From contig CAIYZW010000171.1 in the NCBI GenBank assembly GCA_903930725.1, positions 1 through 12,334 on the forward strand: a stretch of DNA of 12,334 nucleotides, given 5' to 3'. How positions within the stretch are numbered: position 1 is the first letter of the stretch; every line of letters starts with the position of its first letter. This document shows positions 1 through 6,326 of this stretch, in pieces. Both the position numbers and the translations under genes were made by a program. The notes under the pieces are model-generated. The model was given only the letters and a program-made list of their open reading frames with translations. It was not told the origin of the DNA and did no database searches. The DNA is from an uncultured Bacteroidota bacterium. Lineage in GTDB: Bacteria > Bacteroidota > Bacteroidia > Bacteroidales > 4484-276.

Positions 1-798
1 ATCCCTTAAATTGAGGATTGGCGCAGGATTTCCCGGCGAAAGTTTGGCCTCGGCCTGTACAATTTCAGCCATTTCGGCTTTTATTTTGTCGACTCTTGAG
101 TGGTGGCTGATTACGTGGCTGTTTTGAGGAAATTTGGCAAACAAAATGCTGTCGGAACTAATAAAAAGGCCGAAATTTTCGGTTTCGTCAATCAGTATTT
201 TATTGGCAAACCGCTGATTTATCAATAGCAACGAGGTAATTGAACCAGGATTTTCGGTAATTAAAACATTTAAAAAATCCTGTTGATTTTTAAAAATCTT
301 TTGGAATGATGAATCTAACTGTTGCTTAATTAGATAGAAATTATCACGGTTTTTACTTTCGTTAAAAACCTGGCTCAACGAGTCGAGTTTTTGCTGATTG
401 ATGGCAGTTTTTGTAAAATACTGGTGCAGCAATTCTGTGCCTGAAGTTCCTGAAACTTTATAAACCGCTGGAAATGTAGCAATATCGGCCTGGATTTCGT
501 TTTTTTCGCCTTTGCCTAAATTGAGCATGATAAATTTCCCGTTTTCAAGTTTGAGCAGGTAAAAACCGGTTTCATCCGGAAGTTTAGAAAATTTAAAACT
601 TCCATCTTTACCGGAAACAGCCGAATCAACCCGGTTTAGCTGGTTTACAGTTAATTCTTCGAGGTAAATATTTTGTCCTTTGGCACCGGAAATATTTCCT
701 TTAATTAAAAAATTGTCAGGATTTTCGCGCCGGAAACAGGCCGAAAAAATGAGTAACAGAATGAGAAGTATAAAAATGTGGTGAATCTTAATTTTCAT
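1..798 (-). CDS. DUF4369-type, TlpA-like thioredoxin-fold lipoprotein (partial, C-terminus outside window)
   Basis: The frame is open from an ATG at 798 to the window edge, giving 266 residues of a longer protein. The N-terminus (MKIKIHHIFILLILLLIFSAC) is a lipoprotein signal with a lipobox-like FSAC and lipidation Cys at residue 21. Residues about 27-125 read as a DUF4369-like small beta domain (FLIKGNISGAKGQNIYLEEL, then VDSAVSGKDGSFKF). A helical, Gln- and Ser-rich linker follows. The last visible residues, PGNPAPILNLRD, match the segment that opens the thioredoxin domain of the TlpA/ResA/AhpC group. The CXXC motif would lie beyond the edge and cannot be checked. Known family members are envelope-anchored thiol-disulfide oxidoreductases; whether this one is active is unknown. 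It lies 40 bases downstream of the EEP gene on the same strand, so co-transcription is plausible. The start is fixed by the signal peptide. Confidence 0.78.
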   Translation of the reverse strand, partial: MKIKIHHIFILLILLLIFSACFRRENPDNFLIKGNISGAKGQNIYLEELTVNQLNRVDSAVSGKDGSFKFSKLPDETGFYLLKLENGKFIMLNLGKGEKNEIQADIATFPAVYKVSGTSGTELLHQYFTKTAINQQKLDSLSQVFNESKNRDNFYLIKQQLDSSFQKIFKNQQDFLNVLITENPGSITSLLLINQRFANKILIDETENFGLFISSDSILFAKFPQNSHVISHHSRVDKIKAEMAEIVQAEAKLSPGNPAPILNLRD

Positions 799-838
799 AG
801 TTTATCACAACGAAATGTCTATTAAAATCGTGCCTGAG

Positions 839-1930
839 TTATTCAAAAATCAAATCCAGAAACACAGGCAAATGGTCGCTAAAACCACCGGAATATTTAA
901 AACCGTTGTATGTTCTGAAAGGTTTTTGTCCGAGGTATGTTTCGTCGGGTTCAAGCAAAAAACTGCTATGAAAAATCTGTGCTCCAATTTTAGATAAATG
1001 CACTGATGACGAGTCTTCCAGCAGTTTTCCAGAAACCATAATCTGGTCGAAAACATCCCAGCTTTCGCGATATTTCAATGTCCCGAAAGGCCAGTCTTCC
1101 TGTATTACAAGCATCAGATTATAAAGTTTGTGGTTGAAAGATTTTTCTTCAGGATTTTTGGCTTGCAAAATTTTGGAAATGCTTTCGTCGCCCGGCCCAT
1201 CGTTAAAATCGCCCATTATCGTGATGAATGCGTCGGGATTTTGCAGAAGTAACGAATCGGTTTTATTTTTGAGAATATTGGCAGCAAAATTCCTTTTGTC
1301 GAGTGTTGGCATAAATCCGCCGTAACGTGATGGCCAGTGATTTACGAAAACATGAAGCGTGTCGCCGTTGGGCAGCAGGCCTTTTGTGTAAAGAATATCG
1401 CGGGTTTTTGATGCTGTGTCGAACGGAAAAGTGATGTTGATGGCCTCGTCGTAGAAAGGGGTAAATTTGGTTTTCCTGTAAAGCAAACCTACGTCAATTC
1501 CGCGCCGGTCGGGCGATTCGTGATGAATGATACGATAATCATAATTTTTGAGCGGTGTGTCAAAAGCGAGTTTTTCCAGGACAAAACGGTTTTCGATTTC
1601 GCAAAGGCCGATAATGGCGGGAGCTTCGCCTTCGCCAACTGCCAGAATTACTTTAAAAGTATTTTGTAATTTCTTATAAAACCGGTTGTTTGACCAGCGG
1701 CGCTCGCCTTCGGGCAGAAATTCTTCATCCGAAGTTAACGAATCATCATAAATATCTAAAAGGTTTTCGCAGTTATAAAACATGATCCGAAAGGGTTTTT
1801 CCGGATTTCCGGAAACATCCGGCTGCTGGGCAAAGGCTGCGATTGAATGAAAAACGAAAATGCAAAAAGCGATTAACCGGATTTTAAATTTTATTTTTGG
1901 CCAAATAAAAACGAAAATTTGACAATTCAT
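839..1930 (-). CDS. Secreted endonuclease/exonuclease/phosphatase (EEP) family protein
   Basis: This is a 363-residue complete EEP-superfamily (DNase I-like fold) protein. Visible motifs in order are N53-C-E-N (first metal-site region), LCEIEN with E111 as likely metal ligand, RRGIDVGLLYR (about 142-152), VNHWPSR with catalytic-type N197-H198, MGDFND (D241, N243), WDVFDQIMVS, and the terminal GGFSDHLPV with D352-H353. All residues expected for Mg-dependent phosphodiester or phosphomonoester hydrolysis are present, so it should be active. The substrate (DNA, RNA, phosphoinositide-like or other phosphoester) cannot be told from sequence. Residues 1-34 form a signal peptide with a long basic n-region and probable cleavage after AFA, so the enzyme acts in the periplasm or outside. 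No in-frame ATG, GTG or TTG lies between residue 1 and the hydrophobic core, which supports the start at 1930. No Shine-Dalgarno sequence is visible. It is the first gene of a leftward pair with the DUF4369/TlpA lipoprotein. Confidence 0.92.
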   Translation of the reverse strand: MNCQIFVFIWPKIKFKIRLIAFCIFVFHSIAAFAQQPDVSGNPEKPFRIMFYNCENLLDIYDDSLTSDEEFLPEGERRWSNNRFYKKLQNTFKVILAVGEGEAPAIIGLCEIENRFVLEKLAFDTPLKNYDYRIIHHESPDRRGIDVGLLYRKTKFTPFYDEAINITFPFDTASKTRDILYTKGLLPNGDTLHVFVNHWPSRYGGFMPTLDKRNFAANILKNKTDSLLLQNPDAFITIMGDFNDGPGDESISKILQAKNPEEKSFNHKLYNLMLVIQEDWPFGTLKYRESWDVFDQIMVSGKLLEDSSSVHLSKIGAQIFHSSFLLEPDETYLGQKPFRTYNGFKYSGGFSDHLPVFLDLIFE

Positions 1931-1976
1931 TTCACGATAAATTTGATGTCAAATTTATAATTAAACATTTACAAGC
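1931..1976. promoter_or_regulatory. Divergent promoter gap with palindromic -7 boxes
   Basis: The 46-base gap between the two divergent starts contains TAAATTTG at 1938-1945 on the plus strand and its exact inverse, CAAATTTA, at 1950-1957, separated by ATGT. One more pair (A1937, T1958) extends each arm to 9 bases. Each arm fits the Bacteroidota -7 consensus TAnnTTTG, one per strand. For the plus strand a TTTG at 1918-1921 could be the -33 element, with a slightly short 16-base spacing. No good -33 element is visible for the minus strand. Transcription would begin near 1952 rightwards (DUF2905 gene) and near 1943 leftwards (EEP gene), giving short leaders. The palindrome could instead be an operator. 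This is a consensus match by eye, not a mapped promoter. Confidence 0.42.
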
Positions 1977-2198
1977 ATGGCAGGAATGGGTAAATTATTA
2001 GTTTTTGCAGGTATTGTGGTGGTTGTAATTGGCCTGGTGACCTGGCTGGCTGGCGAAAAATTGAGCTGGTTTGGAAATCTGCCGGGCGACATCAGAATCC
2101 AAAAGAAAAACGTCACTTTTTATTTTCCTTTGGTGAGCATGGTTTTGATAAGCGCCGCCATTAGCTTGTTTTTCTGGATAATCCGGCGGTTATTTTGA
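1977..2198 (+). CDS. DUF2905 family small membrane protein
   Basis: This 73-residue protein has two hydrophobic segments (about 6-25 and 52-70) flanking the signature loop NLPGDIRI (34-41) and the following VTFYFPL (46-52). That arrangement, a GK-start helix, LPGDI, then YFP and a second helix ending in a basic tail, is the DUF2905 pattern. Family members are usually about 65-75 residues, so it is full length. Function is unknown for the family; it is predicted to be an inner-membrane hairpin with the LPGDI loop on one face. ATG 1977 is used as start; Met4 at 1986 is an alternative and would remove only three residues. No Shine-Dalgarno sequence is seen for 1977. It reads in the same direction as the glycosyltransferase gene, which starts 66 bases downstream, so both may share a transcript. 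Confidence 0.87.
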   Translation: MAGMGKLLVFAGIVVVVIGLVTWLAGEKLSWFGNLPGDIRIQKKNVTFYFPLVSMVLISAAISLFFWIIRRLF

Positions 2199-2264
2199 AG
2201 GATTTCGGTGTTGATTTTACGTTAAAAAACCAGTAACAACATATTTTGGCAGCTTTAAAAAACT

Positions 2265-3995
2265 ATGATAAAAATCAGAAATTCCATCGAACCTATTGTT
2301 TTGTTTGCGCTTGGATTTATGTTGATTGCCGGGAGCTATCTTGTAAAATACCAGTTCATTTCTCAAGTAATTCATTACAATAAATATCAGGAAAGAACGG
2401 GCATCATAAGCCTTTTCATGCTGATTTATTCAATCTTCTTTTTTATCGCCGGGGCTTTTTCGGTGTATTTCTTATCGAAAGGCATTTCATTAAAGGCTCT
2501 TTTCATCGAAAGGTTTAATGAGGTGATCGGTTTTATCCGCAAATTTTTCATGGATTTGTACAATTATGGGTTTTCGGCTACCGAAAAAATCTGGATTGTT
2601 GGGGCAATCATCACCGGGTTAATTATCAGGGCATATTTTGTTGCTGCGCCCATGCGGGCCGACGAATCAGCCACGTTTTACTATTTTGTTCAGGGACCGC
2701 TCTACAAAAGTTTCATTTATCTCGAGCCCAATAATCACGTTCTCCATACGCTTTTTGCGCGTTTCATGGTCGATGTTTTCGGGAACAACCAGTTTGCACT
2801 TCGTTTTCCGGCCTTTGTTGCCGGCATTTTGTGTATCCCGCTAATTTTCATTGTAACTCAGCGGCTCAACGGGAAAAAATCTGGTTTTGTTGCAATTGCT
2901 TTGATGACTATTTTCCCGGCAATCCTCATTTTTGATACCATGGCCAGAGGATATTCGCTGGTTAATTTTTTCTTGCTAACAGGTGTTATTGTCGGGAATT
3001 CGATGATTAATGAAAATACATTTTCCCGGACGTTGATTTTTGCCCTCAACACGGCACTTGGAATATTTGTTATGCCAACCTTTCTTTTCCCGGCCTTCGG
3101 TCTTTACCTTTGGGTGGCCGTTTTATTGCTTAAAAAGGAAACCAGTATCCTGCGGGTTATCCGAAGTTTTGCAATTCCTTCGATGATCATGCTGGTACTT
3201 TTTACATTTTTATTTTACACGCCCGTAATTCTGGTAACCAATAACATTGATAAACTGGTCTCCAATTCGACCATACAACCTTTGGAATGGGGTAATTTCC
3301 TTGAACGTACACCACGGCACTTTAAATTTTCATTAAACTTCCTTTTTTCGGATATTCAAAGCCCATTAAAAATTCTGTTTGGTGTCATTTTTAGTTTAGG
3401 AATCATCTGGCTGGTAGTAAAGCGGAAATTTAAATTGTTGCTTTTAATGGGTGCTTTTGTGCTGGGTGCAGCTATTCTTTATTTTGCGAAAAGAAGTATT
3501 CCATTTGCCCGGACATGGCTTTATTTGTTCCCCGCCATATTCATGGTTGCTGATGCTGGTGTTTCTTACCTCTTCTTTACTTCAAAAAAACGATGGAGGT
3601 TTATTTTTCACGCGATGATCTTCATTTTCATGATAGCTACTGGGGTATTTCTCATAAACAATGATACCGTTACCAACAGCCACTTTACCGAATCATTCCG
3701 CGAAGCCAAACCGGTTGCAACATTTTTATCGGCAAAAATAAAAAATGGGGATACTTTACAAATGGATCACCCGGTTGATTATTCCGTGCGTTATTATCTG
3801 ATCCAGAATAAAGTGGTACTAAACAATACGCCCGACTCTAACTACATTCCAAAACGGTACTTTGTCATTAAGAAGACACAAAACAAACTCGTGGATTTTG
3901 CACATCAAAACCCGGTAAAGATTTTTGAACTTGGAGAAGCCGAAATTTACATGGCAGCAAGGGATACAAGTATTAAGAAATTATTTGCTGAATAA
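2265..3995 (+). CDS. GT-C/GT39-like polytopic membrane glycosyltransferase
   Basis: This 576-residue polytopic protein has roughly a dozen hydrophobic segments and a C-terminal soluble region (about 470-576). The first large loop carries RADESATFYYF with the acidic pair D133-E134, and then EPNNHVLHTLFARF (N157-H158). These two features mark the GT39/ArnT/PMT-like GT-C enzymes, which use a polyprenyl-phosphate-linked sugar on the periplasmic side of the inner membrane. Acceptor and sugar cannot be inferred. The catalytic loop usually begins near residue 40, but here about 100 residues precede it, holding two extra hydrophobic segments (about 10-30 and 45-72) and an amphipathic stretch. The C-terminal part contains KIKNGD (491-496) followed by VDYSVRYYL, a pattern shared with the convergent glycosyltransferase. 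The start at 2265 is favoured because the next Met lies inside the first membrane segment. Confidence 0.82.
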   Translation: MIKIRNSIEPIVLFALGFMLIAGSYLVKYQFISQVIHYNKYQERTGIISLFMLIYSIFFFIAGAFSVYFLSKGISLKALFIERFNEVIGFIRKFFMDLYNYGFSATEKIWIVGAIITGLIIRAYFVAAPMRADESATFYYFVQGPLYKSFIYLEPNNHVLHTLFARFMVDVFGNNQFALRFPAFVAGILCIPLIFIVTQRLNGKKSGFVAIALMTIFPAILIFDTMARGYSLVNFFLLTGVIVGNSMINENTFSRTLIFALNTALGIFVMPTFLFPAFGLYLWVAVLLLKKETSILRVIRSFAIPSMIMLVLFTFLFYTPVILVTNNIDKLVSNSTIQPLEWGNFLERTPRHFKFSLNFLFSDIQSPLKILFGVIFSLGIIWLVVKRKFKLLLLMGAFVLGAAILYFAKRSIPFARTWLYLFPAIFMVADAGVSYLFFTSKKRWRFIFHAMIFIFMIATGVFLINNDTVTNSHFTESFREAKPVATFLSAKIKNGDTLQMDHPVDYSVRYYLIQNKVVLNNTPDSNYIPKRYFVIKKTQNKLVDFAHQNPVKIFELGEAEIYMAARDTSIKKLFAE

Positions 3996-4015
3996 AATCC
4001 GATTGATCTGATTTT
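3994..4015. terminator. Possible weak bidirectional terminator between convergent genes
   Basis: An imperfect palindrome starts inside the stop codon of the rightward glycosyltransferase: AAAATC (3994-3999), C, GAT (4001-4003), TG, ATC (4006-4008), T, GATTTT (4010-4015). It is followed by T and a CAAAA run. The stem is AT-rich with one C/T mismatch, so it is weak, but it is symmetric and lies in the only 42 bases between two convergent stop codons. I see no better hairpin there. Confidence 0.28.
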
Positions 4016-4037
4016 TCAAAACACCGCATGCAGCCGT

Positions 4038-5549
4038 TCATTTTGCGCTTTTGTGGCCGTCAGATTTCGGAATCGCCATGTCAACCAGCAAACCGGTGGC
4101 TTCTGTAGAATAAATTTCCTTAGTTATCTGATAATTTTCGGTTAGGTATTTAGTCATGAGAAGGTCTTCATTTCGGTTCATTTCCCAATAAGTAAAAACA
4201 TACCAAACCCTACCCTGATTGTTAAGTTTTTTAATCTCATTAATGTACTGGTTGTTGGTATTATTCCAGTTGCTGGGAATAATTTCGAAACTACTCAAAC
4301 CAAACCTTTCTTTATAGAATGTAAAAGCTCTGCCGGCATAATAGGAGACATAAATTTTATCGCCATTTTTAATGTTTTTATTCATAAAACTGAGCACATC
4401 CTTTATCTCCTCGCGTTGGGGCTTGACCATAAAAATCATTGCTTTCATTGTCATAGGCCCCATTATCAGAATCAGCAACAAAACAGCAGCAATGGGTTTG
4501 AACTTTTTAACCTGAAGAACAGCAAAATAAATCCCGTTAACGATCAGGATAATAAAGGCAGGAAGTGTAAAAATCATCACCCGGTCTTCGAAAGGATATT
4601 TATGAAAAGCTGAGGCGATAAGCGCGAAAACAATGGGTAGCAAAAGCAGCAGTAAAAATTGCCGGTTTCGTGAATATTGATAAATACCCCCGGAAATGAA
4701 TAGAAAAAAAGCCACACCGGCAAAGGTAAATCCCATCGGATTTTTAAAAAGCTGATAAAATTTTAGCAGAGGCCAGATCATTTCGGCCATAGACCGCGGA
4801 GGGAAAGGCATAAACGCATTTGTCCAATAGAATTGTTGTTCGGAATTTCCGGCAAAATGCCGGAACAACAAAAAATACAACACTCCAAAAAACAATAGCC
4901 AAACCGATGAAAACGAAGTGTAAAAAGCAAATCGTTGGTAATCTTTTTTAACCAGGCTGGCAACAATCATTGTTGTACCGCAACCGGCCATCACAAAAAC
5001 GGAAGCATGTGAAAATAACTGAGCCACAACGCCTGCCGCACTGAATAGCAGGAAATATTTCATGCTTATCTTTCCAGTACTGGATTTTAATGTGGCCAAA
5101 ATGATGAATAAAGCAAAAAAAATGTCTGAAGAATATTGTTTGGTCTCAACTGCAAAGTTTATTGCGGTACGATGAATTACAAATAGAAAAACCGCCGAAA
5201 CCAGAACCAATGGGTTTAGGTTTATTTTGGCAACTTTCAGAAACAGGAAAATGGCCATTATCCCAAAAATTAAAGGGAAAAGCCTGAGCGCAAATTCGTT
5301 TTCTCCGAAAAGTTGGGTCGAAAATTTTTCGAGAAATAAAAAACCGGGAGGAGCACCCTGTTCCATGTTGAGCGGCTGAAGTAATCCGGCATAGGTGCGG
5401 TTTACGATGTTTGAAGATATTGCTGCCTCATCAACCCAAAGCGAACAGTTTGCAGCATAAGGCACCAGGCGGAAAATAATTCCGGTTGCAATGATTGCCC
5501 AAATCAGTTGTTTTGAGTAAATGATCTGTTTTACCCAGGTTAAACCCAT
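4038..5549 (-). CDS. GT-C/GT39-like polytopic membrane glycosyltransferase
   Basis: This 503-residue protein has about 10-11 hydrophobic segments. After a first membrane helix (about 14-32) comes LWVDEAAISSNIV with the acidic pair D40-E41, and then QGAPPGFLFLEKF (64-76), where PP replaces the more usual NHPP-type motif before the second membrane segment. This is the GT39/PMT-like GT-C layout at the usual distance from the N-terminus. Such enzymes move a sugar from a polyprenyl-phosphate carrier onto lipid, glycan or protein at the periplasmic face; substrate unknown. The C-terminal soluble portion (about 375-503) has NIKNGDKIYV (392-401) and AGRAFTFYKERFG, resembling the same region of the neighbouring rightward glycosyltransferase, although the membrane parts are clearly diverged. 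A TAnnTTTG box lies 26-33 bases upstream of the ATG. The gene converges on its paralogue, so the two are not one operon. Confidence 0.83.
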   Translation of the reverse strand: MGLTWVKQIIYSKQLIWAIIATGIIFRLVPYAANCSLWVDEAAISSNIVNRTYAGLLQPLNMEQGAPPGFLFLEKFSTQLFGENEFALRLFPLIFGIMAIFLFLKVAKINLNPLVLVSAVFLFVIHRTAINFAVETKQYSSDIFFALFIILATLKSSTGKISMKYFLLFSAAGVVAQLFSHASVFVMAGCGTTMIVASLVKKDYQRFAFYTSFSSVWLLFFGVLYFLLFRHFAGNSEQQFYWTNAFMPFPPRSMAEMIWPLLKFYQLFKNPMGFTFAGVAFFLFISGGIYQYSRNRQFLLLLLLPIVFALIASAFHKYPFEDRVMIFTLPAFIILIVNGIYFAVLQVKKFKPIAAVLLLILIMGPMTMKAMIFMVKPQREEIKDVLSFMNKNIKNGDKIYVSYYAGRAFTFYKERFGLSSFEIIPSNWNNTNNQYINEIKKLNNQGRVWYVFTYWEMNRNEDLLMTKYLTENYQITKEIYSTEATGLLVDMAIPKSDGHKSAK

Positions 5550-5573
5550 AAAAACATGCGTTGTTTAAACTGT

Positions 5574-5801
5574 TCAAAAGTAGAAAAATATCTGGCTTTC
5601 AGTAGTGAAATCGTTTGGTGCCGGATAATTGCCTGAAAAGCTTTTTGTTGGTGATTCTGTTGGAATAAAGATCACTTTTACGTCATTTTCCGGATGCTCA
5701 ACCCGAAACAAGTGATTCTTAAAACTTTTTTTGGATTTTTTGTAACCAAATAAACGCATCATTATCCCGTTAATGAAAACCAAACAAATAATTGTTCTCA
5801 C
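5574..5801 (-). CDS. Doubtful small hypothetical ORF
   Basis: A 75-codon frame starts at GTG 5801; in-frame ATG codons at residues 14 and 15 (5762 and 5759) would give a 61-62-residue product. The sequence from residue 15, MRLFGYKKSKKSFKNHLFRV and then EHPENDVKVIFIPTES, is basic then mixed and has no signal peptide, membrane segment or recognised motif. Against it: the GTG has no visible ribosome site, the frame occupies what should be the upstream region of the barrel gene, and its stop overlaps the likely -7 box of the glycosyltransferase. For it: the composition is protein-like and the gap is otherwise long for this window. It could also be a decayed gene remnant. Low confidence. Confidence 0.22.
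   Translation of the reverse strand: MRTIICLVFINGIMMRLFGYKKSKKSFKNHLFRVEHPENDVKVIFIPTESPTKSFSGNYPAPNDFTTESQIFFYF
5575..5582 (-). promoter_or_regulatory. Candidate -7 promoter box for the leftward GT-C gene
   Basis: Read on the minus strand, 5582 to 5575 is TACTTTTG, an exact fit to the Bacteroidota -7 consensus TAnnTTTG. It would place the transcription start near 5568 and give a leader of about 19 bases before the ATG at 5549. No TTG or TTTG is seen 17-23 bases upstream, so the -33 element is missing or weak. Confidence 0.38.
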
Positions 5802-5817
5802 TTAAAAATCTCCAATC

Positions 5818-6321
5818 ATGAAAAAAGAATTGATAATCATAGCCTTAGCATTTATTTCCTCCTTTGGATTATCTGCTCAAAATCCGCTTCCAAATGGCGG
5901 AAAACAGCTAAACGTTGGTGTCGGGCTGTCGGGATGGGGCATTCCAATCTATGCCGGACTCGATTTTGGGGTACACGAAGATATTTCCGTTGGCGTTCAG
6001 GCTTCACTGAGTTCGTACAACGAATCATGGGATTCCAAAGATTACCACCGTTCGATTTTTGGGCTCATTGGAAACGGTAACTATCATTTTAACAGAATCC
6101 TCGAAATCCCCAGCGACTGGGATTTTTATGCAGGACTGAATATTGGCTTTTATTTCTGGTCGAAACCCGACGACTATAAAGGATCCAATTCTTCTGAGGC
6201 TGGCCTTGGCGCCCAGGTTGGCGGAAGGTACTACCTCAACGAAAAACTTGGACTTAACCTTGAATTTACTGCCGGCAACGCCATTTCAGGAGGGAAATTC
6301 GGGATTTCGTATTTGTTTTAA
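5818..6321 (+). CDS. Small outer-membrane beta-barrel protein
   Basis: This 167-residue protein has a clear signal peptide (MKKELIIIALAFISSFGLSA, cleavage before Q21). The mature part is built from alternating hydrophobic and Gly-rich segments that can be read as eight antiparallel strands: QLNVGVGLSG, PIYAGLDFGV, ISVGVQASLSS, IFGLIGNGNYHF, DFYAGLNIGFYF, AGLGAQVGGRYYL, LGLNLEFTAG and KFGISYLF. It ends in an aromatic residue (YLF), as expected of a BamA substrate. Length and layout suit an 8-stranded OmpA/OmpX-type barrel of the kind often annotated in Bacteroidota as outer membrane beta-barrel protein. No periplasmic OmpA domain is attached. Role unknown; porin, adhesin-like or structural functions are all possible. 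The start is fixed by the signal peptide. It ends 5 bases from the end of TamL on the opposite strand. Confidence 0.72.
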   Translation: MKKELIIIALAFISSFGLSAQNPLPNGGKQLNVGVGLSGWGIPIYAGLDFGVHEDISVGVQASLSSYNESWDSKDYHRSIFGLIGNGNYHFNRILEIPSDWDFYAGLNIGFYFWSKPDDYKGSNSSEAGLGAQVGGRYYLNEKLGLNLEFTAGNAISGGKFGISYLF

Positions 6322-6326
6322 TCCGC

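Larger units (their letters stand above)
5550..5817. other. 268-base intergenic region
   Basis: This gap separates the divergent starts of the leftward GT-C enzyme and the rightward barrel protein. It contains a good -7 box for the glycosyltransferase (5575-5582), an 8-base GTTTAAAC palindrome at 5563-5570 near the expected transcription start, and one doubtful minus-strand ORF (5574-5801). I see no convincing -7/-33 pair for the barrel gene at 5818, no Shine-Dalgarno sequence before its ATG, and no strong hairpin or known RNA element. Confidence 0.6.

Noticed and set aside
815..1325. Plus-strand small frames opposite the EEP gene (815-997, 1128-1325)
   Set aside because: They overlap the catalytic-motif part of the EEP frame on the other strand and show no protein-like features.
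2199..2264. Near-match to a -7 box (TATTTTGG) before the first GT-C gene
   Set aside because: It does not fit TAnnTTTG and no -33 element is visible; the gene may simply share the DUF2905 transcript.
5730..5750. Possible hairpin TTTGG ... CCAAA in the gap before the barrel gene
   Set aside because: The stem is only five pairs with an 11-base loop, too weak to call a terminator or regulatory RNA.
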